A stretch of 64,000 nt of DNA, from contig JAQBPX010000014.1 in the NCBI GenBank assembly GCA_028287305.1, positions 1-64,000 of the forward strand, given 5' to 3'. Below are positions 34,974-44,530 of the stretch, one piece after another. Numbering within the stretch: the first letter of the stretch is position 1; every line of letters begins with the position of its first letter. The notes beneath the pieces were generated by a model. It was not told the origin of the DNA, made no database searches, and was given only the letters and a program-made list of their open reading frames with translations. Source of the stretch: Gemmatimonadota bacterium (lineage in GTDB: Bacteria > Gemmatimonadota > Gemmatimonadetes > Gemmatimonadales > Gemmatimonadaceae). The position numbers and the translations under genes are program-made.

Positions 34974-36637
34974 CGAAACCCCGTGTTCGGCAAGTCGGCG
35001 GGGCGCGCGGACTTGCTGAGGTACCCGCGCATCCAGGTCGTTGCCAGTGAGTCGCTCGTGTCGAAGGCGCCACCGCGAATCACGCGATAGCGCGAAAGCG
35101 AATCGGCAAGCGGTGGCGCGCCGGGGTAGGCGTGCATGGGCGTGCTGGTCCACTCCCACACGTTGCCGCTCATGTCCTCGAGTCCCTCGGGCGTGTCACC
35201 GCGACGGAAGCTGCCGACGGGCGCGGGCGCTGAACGACGCGCCGACGCCGTGTTCGTCCTCGAGTCGTCGAGCTCACTTCCGTACGGGTAGTCACGCGCC
35301 TCGGCGCCCCGCGCCGCGGCTTCCCATTCCTCCTCGGTGGGGAGTCGTCCCCCCCGCGGGTATTTCCATCCGCAGTATCGATCCGCCTCGGCCCACGTCA
35401 CGCGCGTAACCGGAAGCCTTGAGTCCGGCGCGGTTCCCTCCCAGGGCGCTGGCACCCGCCTGTCGGCGACGTATGCCGCATACGCCCCCACCGTCACCTC
35501 GGTGCGCTCGATCTGGAACGGCTTCACCATCACGACGTGCTGCGGCTTCGCGATCGCCGGCCCACGATTGCTGCCCATCACGTACGATCCCCCGCCAATC
35601 GCAATGAAGGGTGCGACGATCGCGGCGGCGCTCCCGGCCTGCTCCACTGCTCCCTTCTTCGGCGCGCGCTCCACTGCGTAAAACGCTGCGCCGAGTGCGA
35701 GCACCACGACTGCCGCCAGGCCGATGAGCATCGCAACCCGACGCTCCGGTCGCCGCGCGACCGGCGCACTCATCGTGGACCGCGTGCCGGTGGTCACCGC
35801 TTCCCCGCCGAGCGCGCGAATCACGTCGTTCGCCGACTGGAACCGCTCAGCGGGATCCGCCGCGAGGCAGCGCGCGATCACCGCGTCGAGCTGCGCGGGC
35901 ACGTCCGCGCGAATGGTCGCCAGCGGCTCCGGCGGACCAGCAAGCCGCTTCATCATCGCCGCCATCGGCGTCGCGCCGTCGAACGGGACGCGACCCGCCA
36001 GCAGCTCGTACGCCATCACGCCGAGCGCGAAGATGTCCACCCGATGGTCGGCCTGCTCACCCGTCACCTGCTCCGGCGACAGGTACGCGGGGGTGCCGAG
36101 CATCATGCCCGTCGCCGTGAGCTGCGCCGCCGCTTCCACGCGCGCGATGCCGAAGTCCGTCACCAGGCAACGCCCGCTCTCGGCGTCCACGAGCACGTTC
36201 GCAGGCTTGATGTCGCGGTGGATCACCCCACGCTTGTGCGCATGCGCGAGCGCAGCAGCCACCTCGGAGATCACGCGGGTGACGTCCTGCACCGGCAGCT
36301 GGCCCTCGGCCTTCGCGCGATCGCCGATCGAGCCGCCATCCACGCACTGCATCGCCAGGTAGAGCAGGTCGCCCTGCTGCCCGATGAAGTGGAGCGGCAC
36401 GATGTTCGGGTGCGACAGCTGCGCCACGGTCTCGGCCTCGCGACGGAAGCGCTCGAGCACCGACCTCGAGCTGATCATGTCCGGCGAGAGCACCTTCACG
36501 GCCAGGTCGCGCTTGAGGCTCAGGTCCCGCACGAGGAACACGACCGCGAACCCACCCTCGCCCAGCGCGCGCTGCACTTCGTAGCCGTCCCCGAGCGCCG
36601 CGCCGAGTTGCGCGGCGAGTTCGGTGGTGTCGCTCAC
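34958..36637 (-). CDS. Ser/Thr kinase fused to a formylglycine-generating-enzyme-like domain
   Basis: Product of 559 aa from GTG 36637 (GTGA overlap with the upstream stop). Kinase residues 18-278: GEGGFAVV loop (26-33), Lys48 in LAVK, HRDIKPAN with Asp142, DFG at 161-163, SPEQ. Transmembrane helix about 301-322. Outside it (about 343-557) is an FGE-sulfatase/SUMF1-type domain: GGGSYVMGSNRG, RTEVTVGAYAAYV, PVTRVTWAEADRYCGW, GGRLPTEEEWEAAARG, SGNVWEWT, RVIRGGAF and GFRCV. The paired active-site cysteines of true FGE (RGGSW...CRxA region) are absent; TTWMRGYLSKSA takes that place, so it is probably a binding/sensor domain, as in PvdO-like proteins. Confidence 0.92.
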   Translation of the reverse strand: MSDTTELAAQLGAALGDGYEVQRALGEGGFAVVFLVRDLSLKRDLAVKVLSPDMISSRSVLERFRREAETVAQLSHPNIVPLHFIGQQGDLLYLAMQCVDGGSIGDRAKAEGQLPVQDVTRVISEVAAALAHAHKRGVIHRDIKPANVLVDAESGRCLVTDFGIARVEAAAQLTATGMMLGTPAYLSPEQVTGEQADHRVDIFALGVMAYELLAGRVPFDGATPMAAMMKRLAGPPEPLATIRADVPAQLDAVIARCLAADPAERFQSANDVIRALGGEAVTTGTRSTMSAPVARRPERRVAMLIGLAAVVVLALGAAFYAVERAPKKGAVEQAGSAAAIVAPFIAIGGGSYVMGSNRGPAIAKPQHVVMVKPFQIERTEVTVGAYAAYVADRRVPAPWEGTAPDSRLPVTRVTWAEADRYCGWKYPRGGRLPTEEEWEAAARGAEARDYPYGSELDDSRTNTASARRSAPAPVGSFRRGDTPEGLEDMSGNVWEWTSTPMHAYPGAPPLADSLSRYRVIRGGAFDTSDSLATTWMRGYLSKSARPADLPNTGFRCVTG

Positions 36638-38952
36638 TGCGCGGGCAGTGCGGCGAGGGCGGTTCGCACGCGCGCGAGCGTGGGCTGGAGTTCAGGATCG
36701 GCGTCGGCCCAGAGGTCGAGGACGCGCGCGTACCAGGTGCGCGCCTCGGCGGGATAGCCCATGGCCGACGCGAGGTCGGCGCGCAGGAGCATCGCGCGCG
36801 GCCAGGTGACGCTGCCGGCCATGGTGATGACGAGCTTCGGCTCGGCGATGCTGACGTTGGAGTTGACCGGCGACATGGCCGGGATGCCGGAGTCCACGAA
36901 GAACCGAATGGCACGCAGCGCCGCCACGGAGTCGCGGAGCGAGAGGTAGCCCTCGGCCACCGTGAACGAATAGCCATTCTCCGTGGTGCCGAGCTGCAGC
37001 AGGCGATGTGCGCGCGTCTCGACCGTCGCAACTGCCGTGCGCGCACCCGCCGTGTCACCGCGCGCCAGGGCACGCGCGAGGGCGTACCGCGCGTCGGGCA
37101 TGGCGCCATCGGGGAACGCAGGCCACGCGCTGCGAGGCGTGCGCAGCCCGTAGTACCAGCTCGGCGCGAAGCGAAGCAGCCGGCAGTTGTCGCTGCACGC
37201 GCTGTCCGATGTCGCAGCGAACGCCAGCTCGGCGACCGGGAATGCCGGCCGTGGAATGCCCATCATCATGCGGGGCACTTCGCTGTAGTACGCCAGCGCC
37301 TGTGGGCTCTTCGCACCGGCGGAGACCGCGATCCCCCGTTCGACGCGCCCGAGGCGGCCGAAGATCATGTCGAAGCTGCCACGGAACGTCAGGATCGAGG
37401 GCGCATCCGGCACGGCCTTCACGAGTGAGTCGAAGAGGGCGCGGGCCTCTGCGCCCTTCCCGAGCTTGATCGCGAGATCAATGCGCGTCCGCAGCAGGTC
37501 GGCATTTTCCGGAACGGCCGTGGGAGCCACGCGCATCAGTTGCGTGCGCGCCCCTTCCAGGTTTCCGACAAGTCGCAGCGCGCGCGCGAGGGCGAGGTGC
37601 GCCAGCGTGGAGCTCGTGTCGGCGGCAAGCCAGTTCGAGGCGATGCGCGTCGCCTGCGCATAGTTGACCAGGAAGGGCTTGACGATGGCGGCGCTGTCCT
37701 GCTGTCGCAGGTATTCCGGGCTGCGGAACAAGGTGGGCGTCGTCACGATGCTGTCGCCCGCCCGCATCAGGACTCCTGGCCAGGAGTCGCAGACCGATGC
37801 GGGAGTCACCTTCATGCAGCCTTGCCTGGTGGGGGCGCTGAGGACGTCGAAGATGTGCTCGAATCCCACGTAATAGCTGGGATCGAGCTCGAGCACGCGC
37901 GTCAGCAGCCGAAGCACCGAGTTCCAGCTGGTGGTGAAGTGCACGCCGCTCGCGTCGCGCACCACGCTCTTGTCGTGGTAGGAGCACTCGGAGGCGCCGA
38001 GCAGCGCGGAGATGTCGTTGGAGTCGGCGCGCACCAGCGGCAGGTAGGCCGCGCAGGCACGCGGGTAGTCGGCCTGCGCCATCCCGAGCTCGCCCTCGAT
38101 CAGCGCTCGCTCGCGCGGGGGCAGGTGCGCTCCGAGCCGGGACGCCGCCAGTGCATGCGCCAGCGACGCCGAGCCGGTGATGTCCGCCTCTCCCCACCCG
38201 AGCACGTTCGCCATCGCCATGTGCGCGAGCGCGAAGGTGGAGTCGAGTGCCAGCGCGTGCTGCAACTCGGCGCGGGCCACGGGAATGTTCACGCGCTGCA
38301 GCGCCTTCACGCCGCGCAGGTACGCCTGGTAGGCGTCGAGGTTCGAAGTGCCGAGGTCGCCGATGCGTGCGTCAGCGGGGGGCGGCACGGCAAGCACGCC
38401 GCGCGCGAGCGGAGTGAACGCGGTGAGCAGTGAATCCTGCTCGGTGGCCTGCTGCACCACGGAGCGCAACTTGTTGCCGGTCTTCACGTCGAAGACGTTC
38501 GCGACGAGGCGCGCGCCCTTGCCGATGCGGAAGAAGTCGCCCATCACCAGCATGCCGGCGCCGGCGCGCTTCGCGATCGCGAGTCCGTCGCTCAGTGTGA
38601 GCGCAACGGCGGAGCGTGACGCGGGCAGCTCGCGCACGAGGTCGCCCACCCGCTTGTCTGGCACCACGTGCACGTCTGTCCAGCGGCCGATGTCGAGGGA
38701 GAGCAGGTTGACGGATGCGTCGCGCAGCCACTCGAGTTCCGGCGCGCGCATGGCGTTGCCGAAGGGGACCACGATCCACTCACGCGGGTTGAGCGCGGGG
38801 TTGATCTGCCTCGCGGCGGCGGTGATGGGCCGAGCGGATCGGCACGGTGGGGGCGAGCCGTCGGGGCACTGCGCGCCGGCGGTGGCGGCGCCAAGGCTAA
38901 TGAAGCAGGCGAGCGCTAGCGAGCGCTGGATGAATTGACGCCGAGCGGGCAC
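36634..38952 (-). CDS. Secreted TPR protein, paralogue 1 of the kinase-FGE operon
   Basis: Product of 772 aa from GTG 38952. Signal peptide MPARRQFIQRSLALACFISLGAATAGAQ, then CPDGSPPPC, a TolB-like module (WIVVPFGNAMRAPELEWLRDASVNLLSLDIGRWTDVHVVPDKRVGDLV ... GAGMLVMGDFFRIGKGARLVANVF) and many TPRs, ending EARTWYARVLDLWADADPELQPTLARVRTALAAL. First gene of the operon; it shares almost the same N- and C-terminal segments with the paralogue at 32655-34973, while the central TPRs have diverged. It probably acts in the periplasm with the kinase-FGE protein. Confidence 0.85.
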   Translation of the reverse strand: MPARRQFIQRSLALACFISLGAATAGAQCPDGSPPPCRSARPITAAARQINPALNPREWIVVPFGNAMRAPELEWLRDASVNLLSLDIGRWTDVHVVPDKRVGDLVRELPASRSAVALTLSDGLAIAKRAGAGMLVMGDFFRIGKGARLVANVFDVKTGNKLRSVVQQATEQDSLLTAFTPLARGVLAVPPPADARIGDLGTSNLDAYQAYLRGVKALQRVNIPVARAELQHALALDSTFALAHMAMANVLGWGEADITGSASLAHALAASRLGAHLPPRERALIEGELGMAQADYPRACAAYLPLVRADSNDISALLGASECSYHDKSVVRDASGVHFTTSWNSVLRLLTRVLELDPSYYVGFEHIFDVLSAPTRQGCMKVTPASVCDSWPGVLMRAGDSIVTTPTLFRSPEYLRQQDSAAIVKPFLVNYAQATRIASNWLAADTSSTLAHLALARALRLVGNLEGARTQLMRVAPTAVPENADLLRTRIDLAIKLGKGAEARALFDSLVKAVPDAPSILTFRGSFDMIFGRLGRVERGIAVSAGAKSPQALAYYSEVPRMMMGIPRPAFPVAELAFAATSDSACSDNCRLLRFAPSWYYGLRTPRSAWPAFPDGAMPDARYALARALARGDTAGARTAVATVETRAHRLLQLGTTENGYSFTVAEGYLSLRDSVAALRAIRFFVDSGIPAMSPVNSNVSIAEPKLVITMAGSVTWPRAMLLRADLASAMGYPAEARTWYARVLDLWADADPELQPTLARVRTALAALPAQ

Positions 38953-39118
38953 GCGAAGAGGCCTGGGGGAGGTTCGGAAGTTGTTAGCACAGGGAGGGTT
39001 GAGGCGAAATTAGGACTGCTGTGTTTGCTGTCAACAAACATTTGTTCAGCGTTCGTGGCCCCGTGCGCGACTTCGTGCTCGCAGCGTGACGCACCCGCGC
39101 GTGCCGGCGTCACCCACG

Positions 39119-41014
39119 GTGGACTTCCGTCGACGTTCGAGCATGTCAATTCCCTCCCTCCTCGTGCTGTGCCTCGCCGGCACAGCCCACGCCCAGCAGC
39201 CCGCCGACTCGTCGGCGGCCGCGATGGTGGCCCGTGCCGACTCGCTGCAGGCCTCGCATGCAGCCGACGCGCTCGCGCTCGTGCAGCGCGCCCTCCCCGC
39301 CCTCGGCGATCGCGCCCTCCAGGCCACGCGCATGAAGGCGCTCGAGATCCGCTGCTGGACGTCGCTGGAGGTGCGCCCCGAATCGCTCGCGTCGTATGCC
39401 GCGCAGGGCGTGGCCGACGCCGAGCGTGCCGGCGACGCAGCCGGCGTCGCGCGGTTGCGGGTCTGTCGTGGGTACTCGCGCGAACAGGCCGGGGACCAGC
39501 TCGGCGCGCTCGACGACTACGAGTGGGGAGTGACGGAGGCCCGGCGACTCAAGCTCCGCGACCTGCTGCCCGACGCCCTGGTGCTGCGCGGCGAGATCAG
39601 CAATGAGCGCGGCGACTTTCATCGGTCGGTGGAGGACCTCGGGGAGTCGTACAAGCTGTACCAGTCGCTGGGCAAGCCGGAGAAGGTGCGCTACGCGCTG
39701 AACGCCATGGCGAACCTCTATGCCGACCCTCGCATGGCGCAGTACGACCTCGCCCTCGAGTACTATCGCCAGCTGCTCGCCTCCAATGAGGCAGCGGGCA
39801 AGGTGCGCGAGCAGGCGACGGGACACTTCAACATCGGCGCCACGCTGGAGCGCATGCATCGCCTGGACGACGCACTCGTCGAGTATCGCCGGGGGCTGGC
39901 GCTCGACGTGCGACGGGGGGACGCGGGCGAAGTGGCCACCGACCGCCGTGCGGTGGGCATCGTCCTCTACAAGCTCGGGCGCCCCGCCGACGCCCTGCGC
40001 GAGCTCGATGAGGTGCTCGCCATCCAGCAGCGCCTGCGCGACACGAGTGGCGTCGCGAGCGCGCGGCTGTCACGCGGCGTGGCGTTGCGGATGCTGAAGC
40101 GCACGCCCGAGGCGATCGCGGAGCTCGAGCTGGCGCTCGCGTACTACACGAAGGCGGGCAACCGTCGATTCCTGGAGAAGGTGCACGAGGAGCGCGCGCT
40201 GGCCTACGCCGACGCCGGCAGGTGGCGCGATGCCTACGTCGCCGGAGAGGAGCAGCGCACGCTGCAGTCGGCGCTCGAGACGGAGGCGCGCGAGGAGCAG
40301 TCGGCGCGGCTGCGGATGGAGTTCCAGTCGCAGAAGAAGGACGCGGAGAATCGCGCGCTCGTGCGGGAGGGTGCGCTTCGCCAGCGCGCGCTCGACGGCG
40401 TGGCGCGCGTGCGGCGGCTGCAGCTGGCGGTGATCGCGCTCGCCGGGATCATCATTGCGGCGCTCGGCGTGTTCATGTTTCGCCAGGTGGTGGCCGCGCG
40501 GCGGCTGCGCACGCTCGCGATGGTGGACGAGCTCACCCAGGTGCCGAACCGCCGGGCGATCCTGCAGCTCGCGACCGACGAATGGCGCACCGCCAACGCG
40601 AGGGGAACTCCGTTCGCGCTGCTCGCGATCGACATCGATCACTTCAAGCAGGTGAACGACACGCTCGGTCACGAGGCGGGTGACGTCGTGCTGCGACGCG
40701 TGGCGGAGGTGTGCCGAGTGGCGCTGCGCCCCGGCGATCACGTGGGGCGCGTGGGCGGCGAGGAATTCACCGTGGTCCTCCCGGGCGCGAGTGCGCAGGC
40801 GGCCACGGAGGTGGCCGAACGGCTGCGGAGCGCGGTGGCGGCGGCGGACTTCTCCGACGTGAGTGCGACGCTCGCGGTGACCGTGAGCATCGGCGCGGCC
40901 GAGTGGCTGGTGTCCGACCGCTCGCTGGCGGACATCCAGCGCCGCGCGGACGAGGCGCTGTACGAGGTCAAGCGGGCGGGGCGGAACCAGGTGATGGTGG
41001 GGGCTGCGGGGTAG
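39119..41014 (+). CDS. TPR-containing diguanylate cyclase (GGDEF)
   Basis: Product of 631 aa from GTG 39119, which gives an n-region with RRR before the signal sequence (SIPSLLVLCLAGTAHAQ); ATG 39143 is the alternative and GTG 39086 also possible. TPR repeats fill about 60-390 outside the membrane, a charged helix follows (about 395-430), then a transmembrane helix (about 434-455) and a cytoplasmic GGDEF domain (about 465-625). The active loop is GGEEF near 546, with RxxD (RPGD) five residues before it, an intact product-inhibition site. It should make c-di-GMP. It is divergent from the TPR-kinase operon, with 166 bases between them. Confidence 0.92.
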   Translation: MDFRRRSSMSIPSLLVLCLAGTAHAQQPADSSAAAMVARADSLQASHAADALALVQRALPALGDRALQATRMKALEIRCWTSLEVRPESLASYAAQGVADAERAGDAAGVARLRVCRGYSREQAGDQLGALDDYEWGVTEARRLKLRDLLPDALVLRGEISNERGDFHRSVEDLGESYKLYQSLGKPEKVRYALNAMANLYADPRMAQYDLALEYYRQLLASNEAAGKVREQATGHFNIGATLERMHRLDDALVEYRRGLALDVRRGDAGEVATDRRAVGIVLYKLGRPADALRELDEVLAIQQRLRDTSGVASARLSRGVALRMLKRTPEAIAELELALAYYTKAGNRRFLEKVHEERALAYADAGRWRDAYVAGEEQRTLQSALETEAREEQSARLRMEFQSQKKDAENRALVREGALRQRALDGVARVRRLQLAVIALAGIIIAALGVFMFRQVVAARRLRTLAMVDELTQVPNRRAILQLATDEWRTANARGTPFALLAIDIDHFKQVNDTLGHEAGDVVLRRVAEVCRVALRPGDHVGRVGGEEFTVVLPGASAQAATEVAERLRSAVAAADFSDVSATLAVTVSIGAAEWLVSDRSLADIQRRADEALYEVKRAGRNQVMVGAAG

Positions 41015-41068
41015 GTCCTCTTTGCGCCGTTCCGCCGGCGGATGCATGTTGAAGCGGAGGGTTCGAAC

Positions 41069-42340
41069 ATGCTGCCATCGCGCAATCGCACGAGTGCGTT
41101 CCGGGGGATCACGCGTGGCGCGATCGTCCTCGCGCTCAGCATGGCCTGCGGCGGTGCAGCTGAAGTCGCGGCGCCGGTGGTCGAAGAGCGTGGGCGTGTC
41201 TCAATCGATTCCGTCGTGGCGCCGCTTACCATCGGGCGGCCGGCGCAGTTCAGGGCCTCCGTGATCAGCGCCGCGGGAACCCCGCTCACCGCGCCGCTGG
41301 CGTGGTCGTCCACCGATTCGAGTGTCGCGCGCGTCTCGAGCACCGGCCTGGTCACTCCGCTGCGAGAGGGCGGAGTTCACATCCTGGCTCGAAGCGGGGC
41401 GATGGAGGCGAGCACCGCGACCATCGTGGTGCAACTCCCGGCGCTGAATGTGGCGACTTCGGACGCGCGCACCTTTCGTCAACTTGCGTATGGTGACAGC
41501 GTCCAGCTCCAGGTCACCGCGCTGGACGCGCAGGGCGCGCCGATGCCGGTCGATGGCAGCGTGACCTGGGAGAGTTCAGACCCGACCATTGCGTCGATCT
41601 CCCCGCAGGGCGTGGTGCGAATTTCCAGGTCAGCGGCGGAGAAGGAACTGAGCGTCTTCTTCACCGCGCATGCTCTCGGCACCAGGGCAGGAATCGGCTT
41701 TTCGATTGCCCCCGTGCAGTCTGGATTGCCGGCCACCGTCCGATACGTGAACGTGAACAGCCAGGGGCCAGTGACCTTCGTGACGCCCGACGGAGCGACC
41801 CTGTCCCTGTCGCAGGGAGAGTCTCGCGTGGTGAGTGCGAGATCTGGAGTGCTCGACGTCAGGGGGGCGAACCTCGCACCTGGGGTCTACCCGACCCTTC
41901 AATCCATCGCCACGGTCGTGCAGCCAGGCGGGCACGTCACGGTGTACGCGATGGGCGACGCAAGCCAGGGTTTCATGATGGCCGTGGACGATGGCCATCC
42001 CCCGATTCCGCCGGGCACCGCGCTCGTGCGGATCGTGGCCGCCAACTACTACTCGCCCACCTACACCGACAACGTGCACCTGGTGCCCGCAGGCGCGCCG
42101 ATCAGCGGCATCCCCGACCTCTGCTATTTCGACATGCCGTCGGTGTCAGCCTATGTCGCGCGTGCAGCATCGCCCTTCGACGTGGTGCTCGCCAACCAGT
42201 TCGCCGTCTCAGGCACGCCCGGCCCCACCGACGAGTGGATGCGCTTTCATGCGACGCCCGAATCAGGCAAGGCGTACACCTACGTGATCCTGGGGGCGAG
42301 CATCACGGGCATGTCCCTGATGCGGATCGACGAGCCTTGA
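41069..42340 (+). CDS. Ig-like (Big_2) and DUF4397 surface lipoprotein
   Basis: Product of 423 aa. ATG 41069 is preferred over ATG 41042 because GGAGG lies ten bases upstream. A lipobox-like end (LSMACGG) suggests a lipoprotein. Two Big_2-type Ig domains occupy about 40-130 and 130-220 (SSTDSSVARVSSTGLVTPLREG; WESSDPTIASISPQGVVRISR). From about 230, LPATVRYVNVNSQGPVTFVTPDG ... LVRIVAANYYSPTYTDNVHL is DUF4397-like. Its stop overlaps the TTG of the di-heme peroxidase gene, so the two are coupled. Probably an adhesion/scaffold protein on the outer membrane. Confidence 0.8.
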   Translation: MLPSRNRTSAFRGITRGAIVLALSMACGGAAEVAAPVVEERGRVSIDSVVAPLTIGRPAQFRASVISAAGTPLTAPLAWSSTDSSVARVSSTGLVTPLREGGVHILARSGAMEASTATIVVQLPALNVATSDARTFRQLAYGDSVQLQVTALDAQGAPMPVDGSVTWESSDPTIASISPQGVVRISRSAAEKELSVFFTAHALGTRAGIGFSIAPVQSGLPATVRYVNVNSQGPVTFVTPDGATLSLSQGESRVVSARSGVLDVRGANLAPGVYPTLQSIATVVQPGGHVTVYAMGDASQGFMMAVDDGHPPIPPGTALVRIVAANYYSPTYTDNVHLVPAGAPISGIPDLCYFDMPSVSAYVARAASPFDVVLANQFAVSGTPGPTDEWMRFHATPESGKAYTYVILGASITGMSLMRIDEP

Positions 42341-43464
42341 GATTCCCCATTCGGTCGCTCGCCACCCTGATCGTGCTTGCGGCGGCGTGTGGCGGCGGCG
42401 TGGATGGCGTACGCACAGCCGATCCGCCTGTGGTCGAGCTGCCCTTGCCACAACTGCCGGCGACGCTTGCGGGGTACTCGGATGCCCGCGTCCCGCTGCC
42501 GCAGCATTTCCTCATCTCCACCGCCGGCACGGTGGTCGGCATCGACAACACCCCTGCGTCGAACCCCGTGACCGACGCTGGCGCCACGCTCGGCCGCGTC
42601 CTCTTCTACGACGTGCGCCTCTCGGCCAACAACACGGTCTCGTGCGCAAGCTGCCACCAGCAGCGCTTCGGGTTCAGCGACACGGCGCGCGTCAGCCGCG
42701 GCTTCCAGGGCGGCCACACGGCGCGACATGCAATGGGACTCGCGAACGCGCGCTTCTACCAGGGTGGGCGCTTCTTCTGGGACGAGCGCGCCGCGTCGCT
42801 CGAGGCGCAGGTACTGGCGCCGATCCAGGATCGCACCGAAATGGGAATGGAGCTCGGGGCGCTCGGCGCGAAGTTGCAGGCGACGTCGTACTATCCCGCG
42901 CTGTTCCAGGCGGCGTTCGGCACGCCGGAGGTGACCAGTGACCGCACGGCGCGCGCGCTCGCGCAATTCGTGCGCAGCATGGTGTCCAGCGACTCTCGAT
43001 TCGACTCGGCGTTCGCGGGAGGAACCACCCTCGTGCCGAGCCGGCTGTCGGCGGCGGAGCAGCAGGGACTGCAGCTCTTCAGCGCCGCCGGATGCGTGCG
43101 CTGCCATCGCACGAACGCCGTGATCACCGACCGCACGAGGAATAACGGGCTGGACGCCGTGCTCACCGACACGGGCGCGGGCAATGGGCTGTTCAAGGCG
43201 CCTTCGCTTCGCAATGTGGCCGTGCGCGCGCCGTACATGCACGACGGGCGATTCAGGACTCTCGACGAGGTCGTTGAGTTCTACGACTCAGGCGTGAGGT
43301 ACAACCCATCGCTCGACTTGCGGCTGCAGGCGGGGCCAGGCGCGGCCGCGCGACTGGGATTGTCGGCGGCTGAGCGCGGCGCGATCGTCGCCTACCTGCG
43401 CTCGCTCACCGACAGCGCGTTCCTCACGGCGCCACGGTTCGCGGACCCATTCGTCCACCGCTGA
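42337..43464 (+). CDS. Di-heme cytochrome c peroxidase / MauG family lipoprotein
   Basis: Product of 375 aa from TTG 42337 (TTGA overlap). Lipobox LAAAC with Cys18. Two heme-attachment motifs, CASCH at 103-107 and CVRCH at 253-257, with the family sequence ASNPVTDAGATLGRVLFYDVRLSANNTVSCASCH and FKAPSLRNVAVRAPYMHDGRFRTLDEVVEFYD. The first heme is the high-spin peroxidatic one, the second the electron-transferring one, as in bacterial cytochrome c peroxidases and MauG. It likely reduces peroxide or oxidises a substrate in the periplasm. Its last 41 bases overlap the convergent radical SAM gene. Confidence 0.92.
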   Translation: MRFPIRSLATLIVLAAACGGGVDGVRTADPPVVELPLPQLPATLAGYSDARVPLPQHFLISTAGTVVGIDNTPASNPVTDAGATLGRVLFYDVRLSANNTVSCASCHQQRFGFSDTARVSRGFQGGHTARHAMGLANARFYQGGRFFWDERAASLEAQVLAPIQDRTEMGMELGALGAKLQATSYYPALFQAAFGTPEVTSDRTARALAQFVRSMVSSDSRFDSAFAGGTTLVPSRLSAAEQQGLQLFSAAGCVRCHRTNAVITDRTRNNGLDAVLTDTGAGNGLFKAPSLRNVAVRAPYMHDGRFRTLDEVVEFYDSGVRYNPSLDLRLQAGPGAAARLGLSAAERGAIVAYLRSLTDSAFLTAPRFADPFVHR

Positions 43465-44476
43465 CGCCCAGCAGCGTGCGGCCGAGCGTGCGGCCGAGCG
43501 TGCGCATCGCGAGCCGCGCGCGCTTGCGGAAGGACGTGGCGGGGCGCTCGACCCAATCGCTGGACTCGGCGCGCGCGTGGTAGATCTCGCAGCTGGAGCA
43601 CGGGATGTCGTCGCGCGCCGGCGCCTTGCCCACGAGCATGCGGCGGGCGTGCCGCATCTTCTCGGAGTTCGCTGCCGCGGCCACGCCGACGTCGAATGCG
43701 TTCGCGCCGAAGTCGCCCCAGAAATTCCGGCAGCAGCCGAGCATGCGCCCGTCCCAGTTGACCTGTGGCGAGTCCCAGAGCTGGTGGCAGATCTTCGACA
43801 TGTACGTGGTGCCCTTGGCGTCGCGGAACTCCTCGCGCGTGGCGGCCCCCAGCTCTGCGGTCACGCGCGCGCGGTCACGCACGGGGGAAAAGCTCGAGTC
43901 CCACGACAGCTTGGGATGGAACGTCATCCCGAGCTCGGCCGCGCGTGCACGCGCGGCGCCCAGCTCGTGCTCGTTGTGGCCGAACACCACGAACTGCCAG
44001 AGGAGCACGGGATACGGCGACGCGTGCAACGCCTTGAGGGCGTTGATCCGCTTCACGTTGGCGATGACGCGATCGAAGGAGCCGCGCACGCGATAGGTCG
44101 CGTACGTCTCCGGAGACGCGCCATCGATGGAGCAGGTCATGCTGCGCAATCCAAAGCGGACGATCGCCTCGAGCGCCGCTTCGGGGGCGCTGTTGAGGTT
44201 CACGCCATTGTCCGCGCGCACGATCACGCCGCGGCGGTGCGCGATTTCGAGGATGGCGGACAGCTCGGGATTGAGGAGGATCTCGCCGTAGTTCGAGAGC
44301 TCCACTTCGCGCAGCTGCGGATTGTGCGTGAGGAGGTGCTCGAAGTTGCGCGCGGTGAGGAAGCCGCGGCCGATGGCGGCGTCGATCGCGCCCGTCGCCG
44401 TGGGGCACGAGGGGCATCGCAGCTGGCAGTGCGAGCTGGATTCGAGCAGGATGCGGGTGGGAGAGACGGGAGGCAT
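43424..44476 (-). CDS. Radical SAM protein with SPASM-like C-terminal cysteines
   Basis: Product of 350 aa. The 4Fe-4S/SAM motif CX3CX2C is at Cys17, Cys21 and Cys24 (CQLRCPSC). Next come VELSNYGEILLNP (GxE-like), RADNGVNLNS, TCSIDGASPETYATYRVRGSFDRVIANVKRIN, all standard for the SPASM/twitch group. Near the C-terminus GRMLGCCRNFWGDFG and IPCSSCEIYHA supply extra cluster ligands. No peptide precursor is visible next to it, so its substrate is unknown. The last 30 residues are basic (RKRARLAMRTLGRTLGRTLLG). Confidence 0.88.
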   Translation of the reverse strand: MPPVSPTRILLESSSHCQLRCPSCPTATGAIDAAIGRGFLTARNFEHLLTHNPQLREVELSNYGEILLNPELSAILEIAHRRGVIVRADNGVNLNSAPEAALEAIVRFGLRSMTCSIDGASPETYATYRVRGSFDRVIANVKRINALKALHASPYPVLLWQFVVFGHNEHELGAARARAAELGMTFHPKLSWDSSFSPVRDRARVTAELGAATREEFRDAKGTTYMSKICHQLWDSPQVNWDGRMLGCCRNFWGDFGANAFDVGVAAAANSEKMRHARRMLVGKAPARDDIPCSSCEIYHARAESSDWVERPATSFRKRARLAMRTLGRTLGRTLLGVSGGRMGPRTVAP

Positions 44477-44530
44477 GGGCGCGTGAAGGTTACGCCCATG
44501 CCTCCGGAAAGTCGAATTGCGGCGTGATGA

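Noticed and set aside
43471-43505. Tandem 12-bp repeat GCGTGCGGCCGA
   Set aside because: Lies in the coding region of the radical SAM gene and just encodes the repeated RTLG segment of its basic tail.
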